Source: an uncultured Oxalobacter sp. | GTDB lineage: Bacteria > Pseudomonadota > Gammaproteobacteria > Burkholderiales > Burkholderiaceae_D | Direction of reading: 5' to 3' | NCBI GenBank assembly: GCA_934277985.1 | Contig: CAKQWF010000001.1 | Location: forward strand, 186,001 to 250,000 | Length of the DNA stretch: 64,000 bases | Shown here: positions 56,611 to 64,000 of the stretch, piece by piece | Position numbering within the stretch: the first letter of the stretch is position 1 | Layout of the letters: every line of letters begins with the position of its first letter | Translations under genes and position numbers: made by a program | Notes under the pieces: model-generated | What the model saw: only the letters and a program-made list of their open reading frames with translations | Databases searched by the model: none | Told to the model about the DNA's origin: nothing

Positions 56611-57310
56611 CTTCTCTTGCCTGCTGCGACAGTGTCTTGCGATGCATGCCGGCAGTGTCCATGACCGGCAGGACGGTCAGTTCGGCCAGGATGTAATCGG
56701 AATTGAATACGTTTTTCATGCTTTGTGCCAGACTGATGTCGCCGCTGGAATCGACGGCCTGTTCGTATTGTCCGTTACGGTCGATGTAGCGCAATGCGAA
56801 CGGCTGGACAGGCAGACCGGCATGGATCGCACCTTCGAACAGATTGGGGTGAAAAGGCAGCATTTTTCCCTGTCGGCCGGTCGTGCCTTCCGGAAAGAAA
56901 ATACAGCGTTCCCGTGCCTGAAGGTTCTTGACCAGTGTCTCCAGTGTGCTTTTGAGGTTGCGTGCACTGCTGCGTTCCAGAAAGAGCGTGCCGGTCTTGC
57001 GCGAAAGCCAGCCGACCATGGGCCAGTGTGCCATGTCGGCCTTGGCGATGAAGTGTCCCGATACGACGGAATAGATCAGGAAAATATCGAGCCAGGAGAC
57101 ATGGTTGGCGACGATGAGCGCACGGGATGACAACAATTCCGGGTTGACGATTTTTACGGTCACGCCGCAGATGTCCAGCAGTTTTTTCGACCATTTCTGG
57201 ACATAACGGTTCTTGGCGTCGTCGTCGATGAAGGGATAGACGATTGTGCCATACACGAAGGCCCCCAGTGTATGGAGCAGCAGACGGAAAAAGCAGAAAA
57301 ACGATCTCAT
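56513..57310 (-). CDS. plsC: 1-acyl-sn-glycerol-3-phosphate acyltransferase
   Basis: This 265-residue inner-membrane enzyme makes phosphatidic acid. The acyltransferase motifs are VANHVSWLDIF (HX4D), LERSSARN, and IFFPEGTTGRQGK. An N-terminal hydrophobic helix (about 5-28) anchors it. The C-terminal ~30 residues, polar with Pro, Gly and Gln, lie opposite the end of apaH and are probably an extension beyond the fold. It is the last gene of the pyrimidine operon, 12 bases after pyrC'. Confidence 0.92.
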   Translation of the reverse strand: MRSFFCFFRLLLHTLGAFVYGTIVYPFIDDDAKNRYVQKWSKKLLDICGVTVKIVNPELLSSRALIVANHVSWLDIFLIYSVVSGHFIAKADMAHWPMVGWLSRKTGTLFLERSSARNLKSTLETLVKNLQARERCIFFPEGTTGRQGKMLPFHPNLFEGAIHAGLPVQPFALRYIDRNGQYEQAVDSSGDISLAQSMKNVFNSDYILAELTVLPVMDTAGMHRKTLSQQAREVIVSVLPQEQPQAPENRDNPPGTAHGRQDVLR

Positions 57311-57322
57311 GGCAGCCTGTGT

Positions 57323-58615
57323 TTATCGTTCGTAGGCAATGCGGCCGCCGACGAGGGTCATGCGGACACGTCCCGGAATTTCTCTTCCGAGAAACGGTGT
57401 GTGTTTGCCCTGGCTGGCCAGCTCGGCGGCAGTGACCGTCCAGCGTGCCGACGGGTCGAAGATGCAGATGTCCGCTGTCTGGCCGACATCTATGCGGCCG
57501 CAGGGCAGTTTGAGTATGCGCGCCGGTTCGGCAGTGATCCGGGCGATGGCCTGACTGAGCATGTCGGGGCCGTTGCAATGTTCCATGGCCCATTTCAGGG
57601 TGAGCGGCAAGAGCAGTTCCAGTCCGGTGGCACCCGGGGAGGCTTCGCCGAACGGCAGGAGTTTTTCATCGTCATCGACCGGTGTGTGGTCCGAGCAGAT
57701 GGCGTCGATCGTGCCATCAAGCAGGCCTTGCGTGATGGCTTCGCGGTCCTCACGTGAACGAAGTGGAGGCGTCAGACGGGCATTGCTGTCGAAATAGTCG
57801 ATGTCGTCTTCCGTCAGGTGCAAGTGATGGATACCGACATCGCAGGTGACGGGCAAGCCTTCTTTTTTGGCTTGTCGTACCAGTTCGATACCTTTTGCGG
57901 TGGACAGACGGCACAGGTGTACCCGTGCGCCGGTGACGCGCATCAGTTCGAATATCGCATGCAGGCTGATGGTTTCGGCAATGGACGGAATGCCGACAAG
58001 TCCGAGACCGGCGGCAACGCGACCGGAGTGCGCCATGCCGTTTCTCGCCAGAAACGGGTCTTCCGGTTGCAGCCATGAGCAATACTGGAAGGAATTGGCG
58101 TATTGCAGGGTACGCAGCAGGACTTCTGTGTCGGGAATGGGTTCGTTGGCATGTGAAAAGCCGATGCAACCGGCATCGGTCAGCTCCGCCATTTCCGTCA
58201 GTTTTTCACCCTTGAGGCCGACGGTCAGCGCGCCAAGCGGATAGACGTGCGCCTGGTTTCGGGCGGCGGCACGATATTTGAGCATTTCGACGAGTCCCGG
58301 TTCGTCCAGCACCGGGTCGGTATCCGGCGGGCAGACCAGACTGGTGACACCGCCGGCGATGGCGGCCTGCATTTCGGATTCCAGGGTAGCCTTGTGTTCG
58401 TATCCCGGCTCACGGAGGCGAGCGGCCAGATCGACGAGGCCCGGTGCGACGACCAGTCCGCTGGCATCGATGGTTCTGTCAGGGGTGAAGCCGGGTACCG
58501 GTTGTCCCGCTTCGGCAATAGCGAAAATTTTCCCGTCGGCGATGGCGATGTTGCGGATGCCGTCGGTCTTGTTGGCGGGATCGACCAGCCGTCCGTTTTC
58601 GATAAGAAGTTTCAT
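57323..58615 (-). CDS. Dihydroorotase-like protein PyrC' (inactive partner of PyrB)
   Basis: The 430-residue protein has the amidohydrolase fold, but the metal motif DxHxH is DLAARLREPG, with both His lost. VTCDVGIHHLHL and CSDHTPVDDDEKL retain partial second-site residues. This pattern fits the non-catalytic pseudo-dihydroorotase that assembles with aspartate carbamoyltransferase in pseudomonads and many betaproteobacteria. The adjoining pyrB supports this. An active dihydroorotase should be elsewhere in the genome. Confidence 0.9.
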   Translation of the reverse strand: MKLLIENGRLVDPANKTDGIRNIAIADGKIFAIAEAGQPVPGFTPDRTIDASGLVVAPGLVDLAARLREPGYEHKATLESEMQAAIAGGVTSLVCPPDTDPVLDEPGLVEMLKYRAAARNQAHVYPLGALTVGLKGEKLTEMAELTDAGCIGFSHANEPIPDTEVLLRTLQYANSFQYCSWLQPEDPFLARNGMAHSGRVAAGLGLVGIPSIAETISLHAIFELMRVTGARVHLCRLSTAKGIELVRQAKKEGLPVTCDVGIHHLHLTEDDIDYFDSNARLTPPLRSREDREAITQGLLDGTIDAICSDHTPVDDDEKLLPFGEASPGATGLELLLPLTLKWAMEHCNGPDMLSQAIARITAEPARILKLPCGRIDVGQTADICIFDPSARWTVTAAELASQGKHTPFLGREIPGRVRMTLVGGRIAYER

Positions 58616-58645
58616 TTCGGTATGTCCTCAAAAACTGTCCTGTTG

Positions 58646-59605
58646 TCAGTTGCCTGCCAGAATGCTCATGACGGCCATTCTGACGGCAATGCCGTAGGTT
58701 ACCTGCGACAGGATGACGGCCTGATCGCCGTCTGCAACGGCAGAGTCGATTTCGACACCACGGTTCATCGGGCCGGGGTGCATGACGATCGCGTCCGGTT
58801 TTGCCAGCGCGAGCCGCTCTGGAGTCAGCCCGTAGCTTTTGAAAAATTCCTGTGCCGACGGCAGCAGGGCGCCGTTGATACGTTCGTTTTGTACGCGCAG
58901 CATGATGATGACGTCGACGCCTTTGAGCCCTTCGTTCATGTCGTTGAACATGCGGATGCCCATGTCTTTCATGGCCGGTGCAAGCAAGGTGGTCGGGCCG
59001 ATGACGCGGATTTCGGGAACGCCCAGCGTTTTCATGGCGTGGATATCCGAACGTGCGACACGGCTGTGCAGTACGTCGCCGACGATGGCGACCGTCAGGT
59101 TCGAGAAGTCCTTTTTGTAGTGCCGGATCGTGTACATGTCCAGAAGTCCCTGTGTCGGGTGGGCGTGACGTCCGTCGCCGGCATTGACGACATGGATATG
59201 ATCCAGTCCGTTTTCATTGAGATGGCGGGCGATCAGGAACGGTGCACCGGACTGGGCATGACGGACGACGAACATGTCGGCGCTCATGGCGGTCAGGTTG
59301 TCCACGGTGTCGAGCAGGGATTCCCCCTTGCTGGTCGAGGACGAGGCGATATTGAGGTTGATGACGTCGGCGGACAGGCGTTTGGCCGCGATTTCGAAAG
59401 TCGTCCGGGTACGGGTCGAATTTTCGAAAAAGAGATTGAATACGCTTTTGCCGCGCATCAGGGGCACTTTTTTGACTTCCCGATCCGAGACGCTGACGAA
59501 TGAGGAAGCGGTGTCCAGAATGTAGGTGAGAATATCTTTCGGCAAACCGTTCAGGGCCAACAGGTGCCGCAGCTCGCCGTTGCTGTTTAGTTGAGGATTA
59601 GGCAT
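58646..59605 (-). CDS. pyrB: Aspartate carbamoyltransferase catalytic subunit
   Basis: This 319-residue enzyme makes carbamoyl-aspartate, the committed step of pyrimidine synthesis. The carbamoyl phosphate loop is [13 protein letters not shown] (STRT), and [13 protein letters not shown] is the 80s loop. [18 protein letters not shown] and MLRVQNER are also present. It overlaps pyrR by eight bases and precedes pyrC' by 30 bases. No regulatory subunit gene pyrI is nearby, which matches the PyrB-PyrC' type of complex. Confidence 0.97.
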   Translation of the reverse strand: MPNPQLNSNGELRHLLALNGLPKDILTYILDTASSFVSVSDREVKKVPLMRGKSVFNLFFENSTRTRTTFEIAAKRLSADVINLNIASSSTSKGESLLDTVDNLTAMSADMFVVRHAQSGAPFLIARHLNENGLDHIHVVNAGDGRHAHPTQGLLDMYTIRHYKKDFSNLTVAIVGDVLHSRVARSDIHAMKTLGVPEIRVIGPTTLLAPAMKDMGIRMFNDMNEGLKGVDVIIMLRVQNERINGALLPSAQEFFKSYGLTPERLALAKPDAIVMHPGPMNRGVEIDSAVADGDQAVILSQVTYGIAVRMAVMSILAGN

Positions 59606-60110
59606 TTTCCACCGTCAGAGAAAAAGAGTTGTCATCGGATTGTTGCAAAACCAGTTTCTCGTTTTTGTCCAGCGAGACGTTTGCAGCGACGAAATCGGCG
59701 GCGATCGGCAATTCCCGTCCGCCACGGTCGATCAGGGCGGCCAGCAGAATGCGTGCAGGGCGTCCGTAGTCGAACAGTTCGTTGATGGCGGCGCGGGTCG
59801 TTCGTCCGGTATACAGCACGTCGTCGATCAGCAAGATGGTGGCGCCATCCACATCGAAGGGAATCTGTGTCGGTTTCACTTCGGCAGGCAGTCCCTTTTC
59901 TGCGTAGTCGTCCCGGTAAAAGGAAACGTCGATAAAACCGGGCGGGTTTTCCAGTTGCAGGTCGGATACGATGCGTTCGGCGATCCATGCGCCGCCGGAA
60001 CGGATGCCGACGATGGCGACTTTCGGTTCGTCCGAGAGTGCCTGACGTACCTGTGCCAGCAGTTTGCGGTAAAGCGTTTCCGCATTCAGTTCAGTTATGG
60101 ATGGGTTCAT
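59598..60110 (-). CDS. pyrR: Pyrimidine operon protein PyrR (phosphoribosyltransferase family)
   Basis: This 170-residue PRTase-fold protein has the PRPP loop [18 protein letters not shown]. In Bacillus PyrR is a uracil phosphoribosyltransferase that also attenuates pyr mRNA. I see no attenuator hairpin upstream, so a regulatory role here is unproven. ATG 60110 starts within the end of ruvX, and the stop overlaps pyrB, so all three are coupled. Confidence 0.93.
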   Translation of the reverse strand: MNPSITELNAETLYRKLLAQVRQALSDEPKVAIVGIRSGGAWIAERIVSDLQLENPPGFIDVSFYRDDYAEKGLPAEVKPTQIPFDVDGATILLIDDVLYTGRTTRAAINELFDYGRPARILLAALIDRGGRELPIAADFVAANVSLDKNEKLVLQQSDDNSFSLTVENA

Positions 60111-60492
60111 CGAGGTATTGTTGCAAAATAAGGGCGGCGGCATGGGCATCGTCCGCTTCGCCGGGTTTGAAATTCAGAACGGATGAAGTATACCGCTCAT
60201 CGACCAGTATTGTATCCAGTGAGAACCTGCCGTGCAGCTGGTTGGCAAAACGACGGCAGCGTTTCGTCATTTCATGTTCCGTGCCGTCGGGGTAAAAAGG
60301 CAGACCGACGACCAGTTTCGCCGGTTGCCATTCGCTGATGAGTTTCCCGATTTCGGCAAAACGCCTGTCGTTGGATTCGGCGTGGATGACGGTCAGCGGG
60401 CGCGCGCTTTTTGACAGGTCGTTGCCGATGGCGCATCCGATACGCTTCAGTCCGAAATCGAAGGCGAGTATGACTGCGGAACCGGTATTCAT
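60091..60492 (-). CDS. ruvX: Putative pre-16S rRNA nuclease YqgF (RuvX)
   Basis: The 133-residue protein has the RNase H-like fold. ILAFDFGLKRIGCAIGN is the first Asp motif, LVVGLPFYPDG is the second, and VDERYTSS supplies the Glu/Asp. The family processes 16S rRNA 5' ends and contributes to Holliday junction repair. It overlaps pyrR by 20 bases. Confidence 0.93.
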   Translation of the reverse strand: MNTGSAVILAFDFGLKRIGCAIGNDLSKSARPLTVIHAESNDRRFAEIGKLISEWQPAKLVVGLPFYPDGTEHEMTKRCRRFANQLHGRFSLDTILVDERYTSSVLNFKPGEADDAHAAALILQQYLDEPIHN

Positions 60493-60537
60493 GGCTGTTT
60501 TGTACCTGTTATGCCGGCAACGGACGGTAAAAAGGGA

Positions 60538-61089
60538 TCATGCATGTCCTACCTCGCTTGCCAGTCGTGACGGATCGAAGCCCAGGAGACGGACCGCCGC
60601 ATTGTATCGTTCATGGATGGGCAAGTCGAACATGATGGCCGGATCGGCAGCGACAGTCAGCCAGCCGTTGTGGCTGATTTCGTCTTCAAGCTGGCCGGCG
60701 CTCCATCCGGCATAACCGATGCTTACCAGCATTCTTTCAGGACCGGTTCCGGATGCGATGGCTTCGAGTACATCGCGCGATGTCGTGAAAGCGACCTGAT
60801 CCGATATTTTAAGCATTGAGGTGAATTCGGCATCGGGAGAGTGCAGGACGAATCCGCGATCTTCCTGCACGGGACCTCCGAACATGACGGGTTTCCGGAT
60901 CGGTGCCGGGATTTCCAGTTTCATGTTCAGCCGTTCCAGCAGATGATCGATGGTGATGTCCATCGGTTTGTTGATGACGACGCCGAGCGCGCCGCGTTCG
61001 TTGTGTTCGCAGAGATATACGACACTGCCACCGAAGATCGGATCATGCATCGATGGCATTGCGATCAGGAAATGGTTGGATAGGTTCAT
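60538..61089 (-). CDS. UPF0301 family protein YqgE
   Basis: The 183-residue protein has MNLSNHFLIAMPSMHDPIFGGSVVYLCEHNE at the start and GALGVVINKPM, FGGPVQEDRGFVLH and YAGWSAGQLEDEI afterward, all diagnostic of UPF0301. Function is unknown. The yqgE-ruvX pairing is conserved across proteobacteria. ATG 61089 is chosen over an upstream in-frame start at 61143. Confidence 0.92.
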   Translation of the reverse strand: MNLSNHFLIAMPSMHDPIFGGSVVYLCEHNERGALGVVINKPMDITIDHLLERLNMKLEIPAPIRKPVMFGGPVQEDRGFVLHSPDAEFTSMLKISDQVAFTTSRDVLEAIASGTGPERMLVSIGYAGWSAGQLEDEISHNGWLTVAADPAIMFDLPIHERYNAAVRLLGFDPSRLASEVGHA

Positions 61090-61348
61090 GGCTGTCTGTC
61101 GTATGGTTGAAAATCCGGTCAACCGGTTTGTCGCGGTTGTCATGGTCTTTTCCTATTGTATCAGTGTTCGCATGTTCCTCTCATGTATTGCGGGTATTCG
61201 GTTGCTGGTTTGCACAGAAATCCTGTCTTGGCGTTTTTTCACCTGAATAATGGCTTTTAAGGTGTAAAGCAGGGTAAAATATGCGAAATTTGCAATGAAA
61301 ACGGGGTTCGTTTTCGTTGCCGGTTCAAAATTTATTCTGCCAGTCAAA

Positions 61349-61915
61349 ATGAGTATCAAATCTGATAAATGGATCCGGCGCATGGCCGAGGAACAGGGCA
61401 TGATCAAGCCGTTCGAGCCTCGCCAGGTCCGTTCCATCGACGACAGGAAGATCGTGTCTTACGGCGTCTCCTCTTACGGTTACGATATCCGGTGTGCCGA
61501 TGAATTCAAGATTTTCACGAATATCAACAGCACGATCGTCGATCCCAAGAATTTCGATGAAAATTCGTTCGTCGATGTCAAGAGCGATGTCTGCATCATT
61601 CCGCCGAATTCATTTGCGCTGGCCAGAACGGTTGAGTATTTCCGTATCCCCCGTAATGTGCTGACGGTCTGTCTTGGAAAATCGACGTATGCCCGTTGCG
61701 GCATCATCGTCAACGTGACGCCTTTCGAACCGGAATGGGAAGGTTATGTCACACTGGAATTTTCCAATACGACGCCCCTGCCGGCCAAAATCTATGCCTG
61801 GGAAGGTTGCGCACAGGTGCTGTTTTTCGAAAGCGATGAAGTGTGTGAAACGTCTTACCGGGACAGGAACGGCAAATATCAGGGACAGGTCGGCGTAACC
61901 TTGCCGAAAGCATAG
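61349..61915 (+). CDS. dcd: dCTP deaminase
   Basis: This 188-residue trimeric enzyme converts dCTP to dUTP for dTTP synthesis. [23 protein letters not shown] is the canonical N-terminus and sets ATG 61349. [29 protein letters not shown] contains the substrate and catalytic Glu motifs. The upstream in-frame ATG at 61295 adds residues not found in the family. It is divergent from yqgE. Confidence 0.95.
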   Translation: MSIKSDKWIRRMAEEQGMIKPFEPRQVRSIDDRKIVSYGVSSYGYDIRCADEFKIFTNINSTIVDPKNFDENSFVDVKSDVCIIPPNSFALARTVEYFRIPRNVLTVCLGKSTYARCGIIVNVTPFEPEWEGYVTLEFSNTTPLPAKIYAWEGCAQVLFFESDEVCETSYRDRNGKYQGQVGVTLPKA

Positions 61916-61981
61916 TCGGCAGTCGATCCGGCGGACGAGGGGCGGATAGTACAGATAGTAACGAGGTATCGGGTTGAAACT

Positions 61982-62731
61982 ATGCTGATCTTTTATCTGC
62001 GCAATCTGACCGGGGTTCAGCGAAGCGTCAAGGCAGATATTCATCTCGGCTTGTCGCTGGCGTTTATCGCAGGCGCCATGAACGCAGGTGGCTTTCTGGC
62101 AGTCCAGCAATACACATCCCATATGACGGGTATCGTTTCCAGTATGGCCGACGGACTGGCGATCGGCAATTTCAAGCTGGTGCTGGCCAGTATCGGTTCC
62201 ATGGTCTGTTTCATCGTCGGTGCCGGATTTACGGAACTGATGGTGAACTGGGCAAGGGGCAAGCACCTGCAAAGCGAGTATGCCTTGCCGCTGGTATTCG
62301 AAGCGGTACTTCTGGTCGGTTTCGGGATGCTCGGCGACAAGCTGCATCACCATATGGGGCTTTTCGTCTCGATTACGGTCATGCTGCTCTGTTTCCTGAT
62401 GGGCCTGCAAAACGCCATCATCACCCGCATTTCCCGTGCGGTCATCCGGACGACGCACATGACCGGTATCGTGACCGATATCGGTATCGCACTGGGCCAG
62501 ATGGTGTACTGGAACCGGAAGGTGGACAAGGAGGACGAAGCCTATGTCAGGGCCAACCGCGACAAGCTTTATCTGTTGTCCGGGCTGCTGATCATGTTTT
62601 TCCTTGGCGGTACCATCGGCGCGTTCGGTTTCAAATGGTTCGGATACTGGGCGACGTTTCCGCTGGCGGTCATGCTGATCGTGCTGGCGATCATTCCGGT
62701 CATCGATGATATCAAGCGTTTTTTCCGCTAG
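61982..62731 (+). CDS. YoaK family (DUF1275) membrane protein
   Basis: The 249-residue protein has about six membrane helices. SLAFIAGAMNAGGFLAVQQYTSHMTGIVSSMAD is the DUF1275 signature, and GLQNAIITRISRAVIRTTHMTGIVTDIGI is its second half repeat. Family function is not established; a transport role is assumed. It starts 66 bases after dcd and could share its transcript. Confidence 0.9.
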   Translation: MLIFYLRNLTGVQRSVKADIHLGLSLAFIAGAMNAGGFLAVQQYTSHMTGIVSSMADGLAIGNFKLVLASIGSMVCFIVGAGFTELMVNWARGKHLQSEYALPLVFEAVLLVGFGMLGDKLHHHMGLFVSITVMLLCFLMGLQNAIITRISRAVIRTTHMTGIVTDIGIALGQMVYWNRKVDKEDEAYVRANRDKLYLLSGLLIMFFLGGTIGAFGFKWFGYWATFPLAVMLIVLAIIPVIDDIKRFFR

Positions 62732-62821
62732 GTCGCCTGACGCAAATTATTGGATAATAGGGCTTGATTGTTGCTCTGTTAAGCGATAGTTTATCCCCAA
62801 TTCTGATGTCAGGAAAAAAAG

Positions 62822-63244
62822 ATGCCTTCACCGTTTACGTGGCCTGTCAGGGTGTATTTTGAAGACACCGACGCGGGCGGGGTCGTTTTTTACGGAAATT
62901 ATCTGAAGTTTTACGAGCGTGCGCGCACGGAGTGGCTGCGCACTCTGGGTATCGGCCAGCAGTTTCTGAAAGAATCATACGGCATCCTGTTCGTCGTGAA
63001 GAACGTGTCGGTCGAATACCGGCGTTCCGCCGTTCTGGACGATGCCTTGCAGGTGACCAGTGAGGTGGCATGGATGAAGGGGGCTTCGCTGGGATTCGAA
63101 CAGGCGGTCTGGCGCGGGGATACCCTGCTTTCCAGTGCGAAAGTGACGGTCGTCTGTGTGGACAGGCAGACGATGCGGCCGGTGCCGATCCCTCCTGATG
63201 TGGCGGAAAAAATGCTTGTGGCACATCCGGAAACGGGTGCATGA
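62822..63244 (+). CDS. ybgC: Tol-Pal system-associated acyl-CoA thioesterase
   Basis: The 140-residue hot-dog fold protein has FEDTDAGGVVFYGNYLKFYERARTEWLR with the catalytic Asp. YbgC hydrolyses short acyl-CoA and is the first gene of the tol-pal cluster. tolQ follows 83 bases later. Both length and motifs are typical. Confidence 0.95.
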   Translation: MPSPFTWPVRVYFEDTDAGGVVFYGNYLKFYERARTEWLRTLGIGQQFLKESYGILFVVKNVSVEYRRSAVLDDALQVTSEVAWMKGASLGFEQAVWRGDTLLSSAKVTVVCVDRQTMRPVPIPPDVAEKMLVAHPETGA

Positions 63245-63327
63245 GAGCGCCGGCGAACCATCGGAAAAAAGGATGAACCGTTTCGGATGCGAACGGTTTG
63301 AAGATCAACTTATTTTAATACTGAAAA

Positions 63328-64000
63328 ATGACTGTTTCACAGGATTTATCGTTCATTGCCCTGATATCCAACGCCTCGTTGCTGGTACAGCTGATCATGG
63401 CGTTGCTGCTGGTCGTTTCTTTGCTGAGCTGGACGTTTATTTTCCAGAAAATGTTCGCAATCAAGCATGCTCGGGTCGAAACGGAAAATTTCGAACATGC
63501 TTTCTGGTCGGGCGGCAATCTCCAAAGTTTGTATCAGCGTGCGGGCAGCAATAACAAGACCGGTGCGCTCGAAAGGATTTTCTATGCCGGCATGGGTGAA
63601 TATATCAAGGGCAAAAATACCATCGCCGGACATTCGACCCAGGATACCGTGGCGCTTCTCGACGGGGCACGCCGTGCGATGCGTGCGGCATATCAGCGTG
63701 AAATGGACAGCCTGGAATCCCATCTGTCGTTTCTGGCTTCGGTCGGTTCCGTTTCCCCATACGTCGGGTTGTTCGGTACGGTCTGGGGGATCATGAATGC
63801 ATTTCGCGGTTTGGCCAATGTCCATCAGGCCACGTTGGCCACTGTCGCACCGGGGATCGCCGAAGCATTGATCGCCACGGCGATCGGTCTGTTCGCCGCG
63901 ATTCCGGCAGTGGTCGCCTATAACCGTTATTCTCACGATATCGACCGTCTGTCCATCCGTTTCGAAACGTTCGTCGAAGAATTTTCCAATATTCTCCAGA
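63328..64000 (+). CDS. tolQ: Tol-Pal system protein TolQ, N-terminal part (3' end outside window)
   Basis: The frame is open from ATG 63328 to the window end, giving 224 residues of a protein normally near 225-230. TVSQDLSFIALISNASLLVQLIMALLLVVSLLSWTFIF is the first membrane segment. SVSPYVGLFGTVWGIMNAF and APGIAEALIATAIGLFAAIPAVVAYN are the second and third TolQ/ExbB helices. With TolR it forms the proton-driven motor that energises TolA at the division site. No good Shine-Dalgarno precedes the ATG. Confidence 0.95.
   Translation, partial: MTVSQDLSFIALISNASLLVQLIMALLLVVSLLSWTFIFQKMFAIKHARVETENFEHAFWSGGNLQSLYQRAGSNNKTGALERIFYAGMGEYIKGKNTIAGHSTQDTVALLDGARRAMRAAYQREMDSLESHLSFLASVGSVSPYVGLFGTVWGIMNAFRGLANVHQATLATVAPGIAEALIATAIGLFAAIPAVVAYNRYSHDIDRLSIRFETFVEEFSNILQ

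Overview
The window reads as a chromosomal segment of a Burkholderiales betaproteobacterium, most likely Oxalobacteraceae (an Oxalobacter-like genome). I infer this from protein flavour and gene order: trpFBA-accD-folC-dedD-cvpA-purF, lepA-lepB-rnc-era-recO-pdxJ-acpS-nagZ-uvrC-pgsA, rpsU-yqeY-dnaG-rpoD, gatCAB divergent from mreBCD-mrdAB-rlpA, and yqgE-ruvX-pyrR-pyrB-pyrC'-plsC. No species name can be proved from the sequence alone. I saw no prophage, insertion sequence, CRISPR array or rRNA gene. Most of the window is dense, housekeeping and vertically inherited.

Layout. 1-9 kb: the end of truA, tryptophan synthesis (trpF, trpB, trpA), acetyl-CoA carboxylase beta subunit, folC, a DedD-like SPOR protein, cvpA and purF, then greB. 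9.2-12.8 kb: a YgiQ-type radical SAM protein and an MFS transporter. 12.9-23.1 kb: the translation/secretion/RNA-processing operon from lepA to nagZ, then uvrC and pgsA. 23.2-23.5 kb: two identical tRNA-Gly genes and tRNA-Cys. 23.8-24.1 kb: a self-contained unit (strong promoter, 29-residue membrane protein, terminator) too short for normal gene calling. 24.1-26.6 kb: XRE regulator, iron superoxide dismutase, HDAC-family deacetylase. 26.7-32.1 kb: the macromolecular synthesis operon rpsU-yqeY-dnaG-rpoD and a CAU tRNA. 32.2-37.9 kb: the accessory part of the window, with two small alpha/beta hydrolases, a membrane protein with a structured leader, an old yellow enzyme, a cluster of small low-complexity secreted proteins and a DUF192 protein. 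38.0-41.4 kb: a large PAS-GGDEF-EAL protein. 41.4-44.8 kb: gatB, gatA, gatC (minus strand). 45.0-51.9 kb: cell-shape operon mreBCD, PBP2, RodA, RlpA. 52.0-55.5 kb (minus strand): a one-cysteine DksA, a COG0523 metal-chaperone GTPase, xerC and DUF484. 55.8-61.1 kb: apaH facing the pyrimidine operon. 61.3-64 kb: dcd, a DUF1275 membrane protein, ybgC and the start of tolQ.

The most unusual region is 35.46-37.41 kb. Three short exported proteins have nearly identical signal peptides but unrelated low-complexity bodies: five 16-residue Ala/Pro repeats, a Lys/Ala/Pro protein resembling acid-shock Asr, and a His/Pro/Gly/Arg protein. A fourth, frame-broken copy lies among them. All four have the same upstream element, GTCAAC, 16-17 bases, then CGTTA, which has the form of an ECF sigma promoter. 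Three of the four also carry a paired GTTAC direct repeat 9 or 19 bases upstream of it. I read this as a small co-regulated envelope-stress or acid-stress regulon built from duplicated promoter/signal-peptide/terminator cassettes.
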